A stretch of 64,000 nt of DNA, taken from the NCBI GenBank assembly GCA_963682055.1, contig OY821740.1, forward strand, positions 37,034,795 through 37,098,794, in the 5' to 3' direction. The first letter of the stretch is position 1. Every line of letters begins with the position of its first letter. The notes below the pieces were generated by a model, which made no database searches, was not told where the DNA came from, and saw only the letters and a program-made list of their open reading frames with translations. The position numbers and the translations under genes were made by a program. The stretch comes from Primula veris. Lineage: Eukaryota > Streptophyta > Magnoliopsida > Ericales > Primulaceae. Of the stretch, positions 47,101 through 59,400 are shown piece after piece.

Positions 47101-50100
47101 TTTGCTTGGTTTTTTAGATGCATAATTATATTTTTATTTTTTGTTAAAGAGTTTCATATTTTTTTTCAAATAATAATACTTTTCAACAACATAACGTTAT
47201 TGTAAACTAATTTTCAGTACTCTCGGCATACGTTTCATATTTTTTTGTTAAATTTATTTTTTAATCTCTATCAAACTACTTATAATTTTATAGTAAAAGT
47301 CAGCAAAACGAGACGATTGATCCTATTATAATGTAGATGCTCTTAGATTGAGTAGCCTCCATTAAGTAAAATGAAAAATGTCACACAAAAGCTAGGTAAT
47401 CCTTCTGTTTATGTGTTGGCAAACGTCAACTTGAGAATAGACCTCTTCATGTGCTGTCTTCATATTAATGAATAATAAACAGTATATACAAATATACAAT
47501 ATTAAAGTAATCTGATTCTTAGATAAATAGACCAAGTGAGAAGAAACATGGGTCACTTACCAATATCACATGGTCCAATGGGGATCTGACTTTACACAGA
47601 ACATTTCACTTTTTTAATTGTTCTAAATCAGATTACTTGTTTTTAAATCTTTGGGCATAATATTTAATAAAAAACAAAATATGTGTGGTTTAGAAGTGGT
47701 TATAGAAAGATGATGCAATATTAAAGGGCTTATTTGCTTGCAGCTTTCAAGCTCAATAAGTTTTGTTGTGTGATATTTGTTTGATCGACTTAAAAATGAT
47801 TTCCTATTAGTTTAAAGTTTTCAAAGACGTATCTAAGCTGGAAATATTTAGCTCTTTTTTTCGAGAGATTTAGCAAAGTCGTCCGAGTGGCCTCAATTAG
47901 ACTATTGATTTGGTATGGCCTAGGTTCATTTTTTTTATTCCAACATGGTTCGAATAAGATGATATCTTTCGACGTACTTTATTTGATTATAGCAAAGTAA
48001 AATAAAAGACCTCACTCGATGTAAATTGTAAATCGACTTTCTTAATAAATAAAAATTGGTGTGGTTTGAAAATAACAACTTTGATAACTTTTGGATTAAG
48101 GAACTTGATCAGCTAAAAAAACATGTATCAACAATGGTCAGATAAAAAGAAAAAGCTTTCCTAGAAGAAAATGATTATAACAATGGGCTAATTGGCACCC
48201 CTTTATGTTCATTACAATTGCTAAGTATTCTTTTTTGTTGGAAATGAAGGAGTGGAATCCAACAAAGAAGAAACTCGTACGTAGATGGAGTCTACGGGAC
48301 AACATGCCCTATTCCACCCGGTGGGAATTATACATACATTTTGCAAATGAAGGACCAAATTGGAAGTTTTTTCTATTTTCCGTCTCTTGGTTTTCACAAA
48401 GCTGCTGGGGGGTTCGGTGGTATCAGGATACTTAGCAGGCCTAGAATCCCAGTCCCGTTCCCTGACCCTGCTGGTGATTACACCATCTTGATCGGAGATT
48501 GGTACACTTCGAACCATACGGTAAAGTATAGTACTCCCTACATCTTTCTTAATGTACTTTTTGTTTTGTTTTGTTTATGGTTTCGGTTTGGTTAAGCTAA
48601 TGATCAAGAGATTCAAGACCTATGTAACTCGTGTTCGAAATGAGTTTGGGTGTTAATGAAATGAGTTAGCAGTTTTAGGGCTTTTAAGCCTTTTATTGCA
48701 GAAATTTTAAAATTTAAATATCATGTTTTGGTTCAAAGTTGACATATAATTGGTTATTCAGCCTTGGCTCTTTTATGTTTATAGAAATTTTAAGCTAGAT
48801 TCATTTAGTTTTCTTAATTTGAAAAGGCTACTCTGGTTTAGGTTATGACCAAATAAAACCATCAACTGTAACTATTTGCTCAATAGACTTTTTTGTATCT
48901 CAAAATTAGCCTGTCAGGAACTTTGCAACTTGGTGCTCAAAATTAGCTCAATAACTGGGTACTTAAAACACTTTATTATTCTTTATCTGGTTTCATTTAA
49001 AGCAAAATATAAGGCTTAATCAGACTGAGATGAAAGGTGTGCCAATGAAGCTTACATCTTCTTGCTTATTTATGCTGGAAAAATGGAAAAGCGAAACTTG
49101 ATCAGTGCAAGAACTTGAAAGTAAAAAAATCACAAAAGAGCAGAGTTTGATAAACATGCCTTAGTTTCTTCTGTTGTACTGCTCAATCTATATCAATTAT
49201 ATGTCATTTTTCTTTTGGAGCATTTTGTAAAAGCTGTTTTATCCAAGTACTTAGCTAAGATGTATAGGTATGTGTGCACGTATGTAGGATTTGAAAGCAA
49301 CATTGGATGGGGGGAATATGCTGCGTTTTCCTGATGGGATTCTCATAAATGGTCGTGGCTCTAATGGCCTCACGTACACTGTGGACCAAGGTACATTTTG
49401 TTGGTGATTTTAGTATTATCAATGTATTTTAGTAGTAATGTGATTTATTATAAGCCGATGCAATAATGCGTTAAACTCGGAAACGAGTTAGGGAAGTGCG
49501 GAGTGCACACTCGTCGAGCCAACGTATAATTGAATATGAATAATTGAAACGGGGTTCCAAGGGGCAGAGCCCCTGGCGGGGTCCAAGGGGCGAGAGCCCC
49601 TGGCTGGGGTCCCGCTGGACCCTTTCCCAACAGTTGCTTCCTTTCCGGAACAGTTACTTCCTTTCCGGAAAATTTTGAATAGTTGGACCCTTTCCCAACA
49701 GTTGCTTCCTTTCCGGAACAGTTGCTTCCTTTCCGGAACAGTTGCTTCCTTTCCGGAACAGTTGCTTGCTTTCAGTTTCGGTTATTGATCTCCTATATAA
49801 GAAGTCATTTGGCCTCGGTTTTGGATACAGAAACATATAAGAAAATTCTCTCTACATTCATAATCTATTCTCCTTGCCAGAAACAGATTGTTCTTCAAGA
49901 ATTATCCCCACAAAGATTTCGTGAACCCAGGCAATAATAGGGTCGAAATACTTTGTTCGGAAAGTGTACGAACACGATTCTTCGAAGTTATCCAGGATTA
50001 TCATACCCTAAATCTCTAACACATTTACTGCATGTGGTCACCATCTTCACCTTCATTTTCACTTTCATAATATGTCAATAACTGTTATACTTGCCGATAT

Positions 50101-53100
50101 GTAAAAAATATTTCTTTTCCATTTTTCAAAAAATGGCCGTAATGTACAGTCACCCGAAAAGATTTCTAGGAATTACAGACAACACACCTCTGTGGTTAGT
50201 GTTGGTTTCACCAAGTTGTATCTAAAAAAAATCCCAACAGATAGTACAACATTTACGCCCCTGAGATTTGCATTCAATCAACAAGTTGTTAAGTTTACTC
50301 TCGGTTTTGTGTTGAGACACCCTCCTTCAATCGATTTGAACGGTTTTTCAATTTGAATTGTCATTCTTCCTCTAGATAGAAAACACTATTTTTTCTCATC
50401 AGTTAGATCAGTAAGCACGGATCTGAATCTGAATGTTAAATAAAACCATCAGGATTCAGGGGCATCATTTCCCCCCTTCCAGAAAGTGTAGTGAACTTGT
50501 TTGGTTGAAACTTCTAAGTTTATTTTTTTCACTCCATGACTACTGTAAATTTTGGTTGACCTCCTTACAAAAGTTTGGATACAAGTCCAGAAGAACTACA
50601 AGTTCTAAGCTGTATATATGCATAGTCTCTTGCTATAATAAGCCAGCTTGTTTTTTAAAACCATATCTATCAGGAGCATATCCATAAAATAAAAAAATAA
50701 ATACCTTTTGACAGTACCAATCAGAGGTTATTTAGTTACAAAATAAGAAAATCATGGTAAATTGTTAGGAATTCCTAGGCTGGTGAGAATGATAATCCAT
50801 TTGTTTTAACACATTTCAATTTCCTTGACAAATTGCTAACACTAATGACTATATATAGGAAAGACATACAGGCTCCGAATATCCAACGTAGGACTGCAAA
50901 ACTCGCTCAACTTCCGTATCCAAGGCCATACGATGGTCTTAGTCGAAGTCGAGGGGACCCACACTCTTCAAACAACTTACTCTTCGTTAGATGTCCACGT
51001 AGGACAATCTTACTCTGTGCTTGTCACAGCTGATCAGCCCCCAAATGACTACTACATCGTGGTGTCTTCACGTTTCACCACTCCTGTCCTCACCACGACA
51101 GGCGTATTCCACTACAGCAACTCTGCTGGGCGTGTTTCTGGGCCTCCACCTGGTGGGCCTACTATCCAGATTGACTGGTCATTGAACCAGGCCCGTTCTG
51201 TCAGGTATTTGTTTCTACACATCTAAAAAGAACTGAATCTCTATTGTTTTTGGTTTTAGTGAAAAAAATATTAAATTTGGTATGTTTTAGTTGTACCTCG
51301 AATTTTTTTTCATTGGAAGGTGCTTGCATTAGCTAAGGCACTCTATCATTTGTTAAACAAAGTTGTAACAGCCTTTTTGAGAAGAATAAAAAATGTACAA
51401 AGCAGTTTTCTAAAACACCTATCAGTCAAAGAAGTAGTACTTTTTCCTCAGGCAATAAAGCACCTTCACCAATCTTGCACTTGTTTTTCTTTGGGCCATT
51501 TCTGATATTGGACAGACTAAATGACTCATGTTCTATTTGAGGCGGTTTTGTCTCGTTACTCTAATGCAACATCCACAAACTAATTTGTAATTTCTATAAC
51601 ATACCAAAATAAAATTTCTTAATTGTGACTTTTAAGCTCACTTTGTTTGCTAGTAAACGTAGTGCATTCGGTCGATCATCTTAAAGTTTGATATTATTCT
51701 CTGAGAATTAGAAGTTTTTGAAATAGATGAACTGTTGTTTTTTTTTGCAACCTGAAAAAAAAGAGGCAAATTTTATGCTTAAAATCTGCAGCCAAACAAG
51801 CTTAAACTTACCTCTTACAATCAAAATTACAGGACTAACCTCACAGCAAGTGGACCAAGGCCAAACCCACAGGGCTCATACCACTACGGCATGGTAAACA
51901 CCACAAGAACCATACGACTTGCCAGCTCAGCAGCCCAAGTGAACGGCAAACAGAGATACGCGGTGAACAGTGTATCATTCATACCAGCAGATACGCCCTT
52001 GAAATTGGCGGATTATTTTAGAATAGGCGGTGTATATAGAATCGGGAGTATAAATGATAATCCTACAGGGGGAGGCATGTATCTAGATACCTCGGTTATG
52101 AACACAGATTATAGGACTTTTGTTGAGATTGTGTTTGAGAACAGTGAGGATATTGTGCAGAGCTGGCACTTGGATGGGTACGCGTTTTGGGTCGTTGGGT
52201 AAGTATTAGCTTTTCTATATGTTTTGTACTAGTTTAAACATGAAATCCGTTGTGACATAAACCATGACCTGCTATGATTTTAGAAGATGTGGAAAAATAA
52301 TGAACTTGTAAAGTGTCACTCTACAAGTAGTTAGTGCTAAAAAACCAGAATTGAGTCGGGGATGACTAAAGTACATGACCTTTTTTACATTGTGGGGTTG
52401 GAGGCATACTACTAAATACTAGTGATTGTGAATTTTTGGCTACTTTGAAGTCGGAAAATGGAAATTTTGTAAATATGGAGCTTTCCCCTCCTTGTGTAAC
52501 CTGTAATCACTAACCACTTGATTCTTCCTTTGGAAATATTGTCTTTTAGACCAACTGACAAATCAATAATTTGACAACAGAGGAACTAGTATTACAAGCC
52601 AAGTTTTATTTAATATAGTTGATGTAAAGTCTTCATGGTCCTAGAATTATAACTGGTCCTTACAGATATGGTAAAGAAATATGCTAGGTTTAGCCTTCCG
52701 ATATATATATTTTGGGATACGTTAACAAGCACTCCGGGTGATTCAAGACCCGGGGTTGTTCTTTTCTTGTAAATGTTCAAAAATACAATATTAAATGCCA
52801 AGTTCACGAATACGAGCTAATTTTTTATGATCTTTTGTAAAATATGTCGGGCTATGTATGGCCGGGTGATACCTTTGCGGCTTGTACAGCAATGATTTTG
52901 TGATTTAGCTTTCCATAAGTTGAAATAAATGCTTATTGTAATTCTTAAATTGTAGGATGGATGGAGGTACCTGGTCACCTGCTAGCAGAGACCAATATAA
53001 TCTACGAGACGCAGTCTCGAGATGCAATGTTCAGGTAATCTTAAATAAGATTCTCATGGTTTTTGTACTTCTTCCTCTTTACCTTTTTTAACTGTTGCTT

Positions 53101-53633
53101 TTGCAAGCTGCAACCCAACTTTAAAAGAAGTATGTTTCTGAGAGAATACTTTTTTAAGTTTGGAGGTGATGGAAAAGGAAATGATAAAGGAATAATGAAG
53201 GAAAATAATAAATTAAATTATTTTCTGTAAAATATCCAAGCAACATCTAGAAACTCATTTTCTGTTATCTTTTCTCTTCTCCTTCGTTTCCTTTCCATAT
53301 CGGGTTCTAATCAGGCAGCAAGTCTTGCTGAAAATCAAAATGGACTTACAGTTTCCTGAAGAGTAATTGGTGAGTTAGTGATATGCTTCCCTCATTAACC
53401 ATCTATTTTCTGCAATGCAGGTATATCCGAAGTCATGGTCAGCTATCTATATTGCACTCGATAACGTTGGAATGTGGAACTTGAGATCAGAATTTTGGGC
53501 ACGACAATATCTTGGACAACAATTTTACTTACGTGTTTATACAACATCGACTTCATTAAGAGACGAATACCCTATTCCAAAAAATGCACTTCTCTGTGGC
53601 AGGGCTAGTGGTAGGCGTACACGACCACTCTAA
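44195..53633 (+). CDS. SKU5-similar multicopper-oxidase-like protein (SKS6 type)
   Basis: Eight exons: 44195-44323, 44622-44731, 48250-48520, 49288-49390, 50859-51204, 51833-52198, 52956-53034 and 53421-53633. All introns are GT-AG, all junctions keep frame, and the product has 538 residues, the usual SKS size. Residues 1-19 are a signal peptide (cut before EDPYRFF), so it is secreted to the cell wall. The fold is three cupredoxin domains, with GILINGQFPGPDI, KDQIGSFFYFPSLGFHKAAG, SLDVHVGQSYSVLVTADQ and SWHLDGYAFWVV in order. The copper-binding histidines of active oxidases are mostly gone: WSGIQQ replaces HWHG, WHLDGY (431-436) replaces WHLHGH, and MWNLRSE (487-492) replaces the HCH motif. 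Enzyme activity is therefore doubtful. Sequons such as NVT and NYT suggest glycosylation. The end, LLCGRASGRRTRPL, lacks a GPI-anchor signal, unlike SKU5, and resembles SKS5-SKS8. Family members act in cell expansion, pollen and vascular patterning. Confidence 0.93.
45477..46243. mobile_element. Long foldback element in SKS intron 2
   Basis: The left arm 45477-45906 and right arm 45939-46243 are inverted copies around a spacer of about 30 bases. Matching blocks include GGGAGCGTC, ACCGGAC...CAGGTCCGGTATA, CACACGTCACATCTGAGTTT, CCACATTCGGACTGAATTTC and GAATTCCTCCTCAA. The left arm is longer because a block of about 100 bases (from CACACCCCAC to TGAATT) is present twice, at 45665-45737 and 45772-45840. 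It encodes nothing. Flanks GGCGATAG and GGACATAG are a weak target-duplication candidate. As part of the pre-mRNA it would form a hairpin stem of about 300 base pairs. Confidence 0.88.
46639..47015. mobile_element. hAT-type MITE, 377 bp, TSD GTCCAACT
   Basis: The left terminus TAGGGGCCGATGCACTAA and the right terminus read inward, TAGGGGCGGATCCAGTAA, match at 15 of 18 bases. An exact 8-base duplication GTCCAACT flanks it at 46631-46638 and 47016-47023, as expected for hAT transposition. The interior is AT-rich and has no transposase, so it is non-autonomous. It lies in intron 2 of the SKS gene. Confidence 0.9.
49399..50021 (+). mobile_element. Solo LTR in SKS intron 4, TSD CATTT
   Basis: The 623-bp element starts TGTTGG and ends CTAACA. 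CATTT flanks it at 49394-49398 and 50022-50026. It contains the phrase GGGGTCCAAGGGGCGAGAGC with a close upstream duplicate, common in plant LTRs, a TATA box CTATATAAG (49793-49801), and 20-bp tandem repeats. It has the same orientation as the host gene. It begins only eight bases after the exon 4 boundary at 49390, and the donor GTACATTT survives ahead of it. Confidence 0.92.
49631..49780 (+). repeat. 20-bp tandem repeat inside intronic LTR
   Basis: GTTGCTTCCTTTCCGGAACA occurs three times head to tail at 49701-49760. Two more copies lie at 49633-49672 (one with GTTACTTCC) and a decayed copy follows 49760. The array is just upstream of the LTR TATA box, where enhancer repeats often sit. Confidence 0.93.
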
Positions 53634-53639
53634 GTATAG

Positions 53640-56290
53640 AAATTTCTTGTCGGCATAAAATTTCAATAAATTATTTTTGTAAAACGAGGAAGAAATTCAA
53701 AGGAACATCACACACGAGTTGTTTCCACCTTTTAGGCAGCGAAAGCTATTTTTCTCGATAGCAAATGAGAAACACCTCTGAATAGTTTGTAATGACCTTA
53801 ACTCAAGGTCTTATTCTCCAGAACATGTAATTTTCAAATGTAATTTTGTAACAGTGTGGCCAATGAGTCATAATTTATAGACACCTGTGTTTTTTTCTCT
53901 TTCCGAAACTAAGAATAATGAAACTGTTTGTTTTCAATCTTAAATGGGAATGGGACATAGGCTGTTGGTGAGTGTAAAGATCAACTATGGACTTGTTTGA
54001 CTTCAGATTTTAAGCAAATAAGCTGATTTTTAAGGTTCGTACAAAGACTAGTTTCATCCAGCTTAACGTTTCTAACATGTTCATCCAAAAGAAGCAAAAA
54101 GAAAGAAAAAAAAACTTAAGCCGATCAACCAAATGCATTGAGCTTTTAACAAAAAGGCAAACGAGCATTGTTAAAATCTTATGAGCTGAAACAGAACAAG
54201 ACCTAAAGCCCTAAGGATGTTACTACACCCACTTTCAAGTCTTATGATATTGATCAGGGAAACAAGGCTAATCCTCATTTCTTATTGTTTTTTCATGACA
54301 GATTAGAGCTTTCGATACTAGATCGATATTGCATAATAATAATAAAAACACTCGAATACCCTATGCCACCGCTATGAATGTTTGAACTGAAGGCTGGTGT
54401 ATGTTTGATTGTTTTTACGGTTGGTTTTATCATACATATGACTTCTTTGGTTTGGCCGTTTAAGCAAATGAACAGAGAATTCGAGGTTTATAAACGAAAG
54501 GGAGGTTCATTTAACTTAAAGCTTCAAGCCTCATACAAAAGAAACAGAAAATCTTAACTTTCTGGTTTTCTAGTCCAATGAAGTCCATACAGGAAATGGG
54601 AAACAGGTCTTATTATAAGTTGCAACTGAACAAGGTCTCCAATTGTAATGATTACATAGAAATACCCATTTTAGTTGGGAACTAGCCATCCTGAGTCATT
54701 GAATTTGATGATTTGTGCATTAGGGGAGTGAACTTCATTCATAGTATTAAGTTGAATACTGTGAATATCAAATAAAAATGTTGAGAGAGCTTTGGTAATG
54801 TTCCTAATGGAGGATAGAATAACCTTGTAATTTTTAGCCCAACATAACTTGTGACTGATATGCTCTATCTAAATACAACTATCCAAACACGGTATGCTAA
54901 CATGCTTTCCTATGATAGACTTGATTTGTCAAGTTTAGCAATATATTCAACCATTAAATGAACTTCACTAGGTACAGTGTTAGACACAAGGCTCGTAGCT
55001 TTCCTAGTTCTAAGCAAAAATGCTAGAAGACCGACATCCATCCAGCATTAAGCTTCTATATATTTTTTCAGGAAGAATATCCGGAAAATTCACTCTGATG
55101 CAATTTGCAAGTAAACCCAATGTAATCCAGCTTATAAGCAAACCGAGAGAAGAAGAAAAAAACTGAACTTCTGCAACGAAACAAGAACACAATCAAAAAA
55201 CCATTTGTATCGTGGAAGAGCACCTCATGTATCAAATGGACACCCGAGTCTTATATATTTGGATTGCAAAGAAAAGCAGCAGTTTTGAAAGCCAGCTCAA
55301 AATTATTTTCAAATTTTTAAAAAAATGTGTTCATATTTTGGGATCGGAAGTTCCTTATGAGAAGTTTCTTAGACATCCTCCTGACTTTTTAGATAGAAAA
55401 AGTAAGTTTTTCGATAGTGAATGAAGATTTTTTTCCCAACGAAACAAATGAAGATACCAACAGACAGTAATGAGAGGCTTCGATCCAAAGTTAGGATATG
55501 CATGATGCTGATATTATTAACAGACTAACTTCAAGATTTTGGACTATTTGTTCATCATTCATCAGCAAGCACACACCAACCATGCATTAAAAATGAGAAA
55601 TTCACTTTAAATCACCATCCCAACAGTTTTAGACTTTTGGTACATTGTGAGATTCAAATCAACAAAGATATAGGACTAAACGTAAATAAGCATCTCTTCA
55701 ATATAAAACTAATATGTTAACTAATTTTTTTCCGTCCAAATGAATATTAGAAAATGCACAAATTAATGAAATATCATACACCTTAACATAAAAATATGTT
55801 TACCTATATTAGAGCTCAGTAACATTATCTCTTTTTACGTACACTGGAATTTTTAAGCAATCGATTACTATCTTTACAAAATACTGTACAAAAACCATGT
55901 AAACCATTATCTCCAACACAAAATAAATAAATCACTAAACCGCTAGCTATTTGCTTGTGACTTTTTTTGTTTGGAAAATTAATCAACAAATATGAGAATG
56001 AACAAAACACTGAGATTATTCAGCTTTAAAACTTAAGTTTTTTGTTCAGCCAAAAATAAGAATATCTCAGCTGATTATATAAATCACGAACAAGAATACT
56101 TACTAGCAAGAGACTCAAGATGTAGAAGCTTTGTTTCTTAAATTTGTTGAAACCAAATATATAATAAATTAAAAAGAAGAAGCAAGAATAAGCAAGTCAT
56201 GATATATATTATATAAGAGCCTAAATATATATTCTCTTTCTCTTAATTTCCTTAGCAGATGAATCATGAAGGGTTTCACAAAGAGAGACT
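53640..56290. other. Intergenic between SKS and MIR394
   Basis: The first 250 bases are probably SKS 3' untranslated region. Copies of the dispersed repeat family lie at about 53985-54200 and 54380-54640. No other gene is seen; open frames at 55010-55424 look random. Confidence 0.5.
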
Positions 56291-56295
56291 AACAG

Positions 56296-56472
56296 CGCTC
56301 AATTGGCAGTATGCCCACCTCCACTTCACATATATAGATCTAGAAATTCTTGTAATACATAAATATATATTCATACATTTATAATTTATAAATAAATAAA
56401 TAAATAAAAGAGAATATATTTATACTAGAACTAGTCTGGAAGGGAAGGAGGTGGACAGAATGCCAAGAAACA
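56296..56472 (-). ncRNA. MIR394: MIR394 precursor hairpin
   Basis: On the minus strand, bases 56466-56447 read TTGGCATTCTGTCCACCTCC, identical to plant miR394. Bases 56320-56302 read AGGTGGGCATACTGCCAAT, the expected star strand, which pairs with it across an AT-rich loop of about 125 bases. The mature sequence lies on the 5' arm, as in known MIR394 genes. In Arabidopsis miR394 silences the F-box gene LCR, acts as a mobile signal that maintains stem-cell competence in the shoot apex, and influences leaf shape. Those roles are inferred by conservation. The primary transcript should start at higher coordinates; the promoter was not pinned down. Confidence 0.95.
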
Positions 56473-56479
56473 CTGTGAG

Positions 56480-59400
56480 AAACACTTAGCAAAACCAACA
56501 TGAATGCTAGAAATATTCAAGGAAATAATACTAAGTATGAGCCCTAGCTATAACCCTGGAAGAAAGAGAGAGTGAGGGAGAGTAAATATAATAAGATTGA
56601 AAAAGGGCGTTAGGGTTATAAGTATTTAAAAAAAAGAAGATGAGGGAGTTGTTGTTTTTTCTTTCTTTATTTTTGTCATCAATATTCAATACTCTCCCCG
56701 TTGTTAAATCTTAAATTTTTCAGGAATTTCCATATTATTATACTTTTTTTTTTAGATCAACTAAATATTTTTTGTTTTATTTTTCATTACAAGCTTGATC
56801 GATCTGATGAATAAGGCGTAAAGTTAATTGGTGTTTGATAATTTGAACAAAGCAATAATAATATGTCTAAAAAAACCGAAAATGGATGTATATTAATTCA
56901 GAACAGATGGAATAATTATAAAGTTGAACGATTTAATAAAAAAACATGATTGCAACTTGCAATATAACTTATTAAACTTAACATCGTTACAATTTTTTTG
57001 TCTCATATGAAAGTCGTTGAAACTCCCAACTTAAAGAATTAACGTATCTCAATTTGCAAAATAAATTTGATCATATAGTTAGTGATAAACTTTTGAAATA
57101 CTAATACTTGATAACTAGTACGATAATATCATAAATTTAAGCTGCATGTATTTTAGTAGAAACGATGGTCCTAACGTGGAGGTAGCTAGTATGCATAGAG
57201 ATATAACTCCTTATTCGTGACTAATATTTATTACCAAATTTTGAACATAAAAACCTTACATTCTAGTGTGTGAAAACAAATGTGTAACAATCAATTTTAC
57301 TCAATTTTATATTTGGTTCAATTAAACCGCCGCATCAACGGTTAAAACTTTTGAGTAAATTTTATCGTTGAATAAAACAATGCTAATTAAATAGTAAGGC
57401 TTTCACTAATAGGCATGATATTCAGAAAGTATGACTTGATTATTTATCATTTAAATGAACATCATTTTGTTCATTTTGGTTAAACTTTATAAACAATCAA
57501 ACAATAACATTTTAGATCTTAAAGTTTTATATCATATAGCATCTGTGATTTTGTGAAATATTAGTAAATTTAAGTTGGATTTGGTTTGATTTGTTCAAGT
57601 AAAGAAAATTGATTAAATAATTTATGAAGACAGTGGTCCACTTTTTAGTTTGTCTTTTTCAAAAAGAAAAATATTTTGAAACTTTCTAAAATAATAATGA
57701 TGGTTACTAGTATCTTTAATTTATTGACTATGCATTGTATTTTATATATAAAACCATCACATTGCCGGGGTATATTAGGAAAAAGGTGGATATGTATATA
57801 TAATGATTTTTCTTGCTTATTTTTGTTATTAGATAAAAGAAAACAGATTAGCTTTATAATAAGAACACATATATATAGATATGTCTGAATAGATTTCTTC
57901 TTCTGAAAAGAAGGATTAATCCTGGAAAATTAATTATACACTATACATATTTGCAGTAAAAACTGGTATACTTTTTAGGAGTATTTCCTATTCGATGGAC
58001 CTAGTCGAGACTCGAATGTACTGCACTACTAAACTCGACCCGAGTTTTCTTTTCCACAATTGCAGAAAAACTCGACATTCTAAGTCTTGGTCCCCTTTAA
58101 CAATATACTAATTAAAGTCCTAGTTTTTTTGTACTCAAACAAGCTCATAACATAGCAAAATTAGACTTGCGAAAAACACTAGATCTAGCTAACTAAGACG
58201 TATAAGAAATTTGCAAAAGAACTGGAACCTTTTCACCAGAAGCATGCAGAACCAAAGTAACTAAATTGTTTTGCATATACAGTACAATTTTTTTATCAAC
58301 CCTGAACATTGTATATTTGTATATAGATCCGTCTCGACCCTGAAAAGTAAGAATTAAATAATTAATCCAAGAGTTTGAAGAAAGAAATTGGAAGTAAAAA
58401 GATATGTGTTGACCTAATTATTTAGAAATTGTGAACTTAAGATTGGCCTCATATTCATTTGCAATTTATTTTTAACGTTGGTCAAATTGGTTGGAGAGTA
58501 CTCGTATTAGCTATATGTTGTAATAACTGCGCCAGTGTTCTCTTCTATCATATTCCCTTTTCCGAGGATAATAATATATCAACCTTTTGTCGTGTGATAT
58601 ATCACGTTCACATTCTCTTTCTCTTCATCCTTCATTAATTATCATGTTCAGTAGGCAACTGTAAATACAAAATATACCCACAACTTCAAAATTTTACTTA
58701 ACTATATTCAAAGTTCATATAATTGTATGGCATAATTATAAGAATGAAATTCTAGCTTGTCATGAAATTGCTTTGAAAACCTAATTGTGAAAAGAAAAAA
58801 CCGGTTATATGTAATATCATAATTTTATTTTGTACTTGTAGCTAGCTAGCTAGTTTGTAATAATTCGATAACTCTTTCAACGCTACTACAAAAGGTATAA
58901 AAGATATATATAAAAAATAAATTAAACTGCAGATGAATGATCAAAGAAATTAAAGTTTGATTACTATATTAAAAGGGAAATCACGAAAAGCCGGTATGAG
59001 ACCTCAAATGCAAAATTATATTTTGAAAGAGATCACTTTAATATTTCCCAAGATCCATAACGTTTTCCGTACGTAGGTCATGATGAATACCACCGCTCAT
59101 TTTTCACTTTACTAGATTGAGTGAGATACACATAAATACTTAAATGATGATATAAAAAAGAATTTTTAACATATACTCTCGCAGAGACTTAATATGCATC
59201 ATTGATTTACCATCGTATACATGATATGATGGTCCATATTGAATATTTACGAGAATATATGTCATAAATACTCTCCATATATCATCAGTCAAACTACCTA
59301 AAATACAATTGTTGTATGCACTTACCTACCAAATTTGCTTTCTATAAATAAGAAAAGATAATAATGATGTAAATATCAATGTCACGGTATTTATTGTAGC

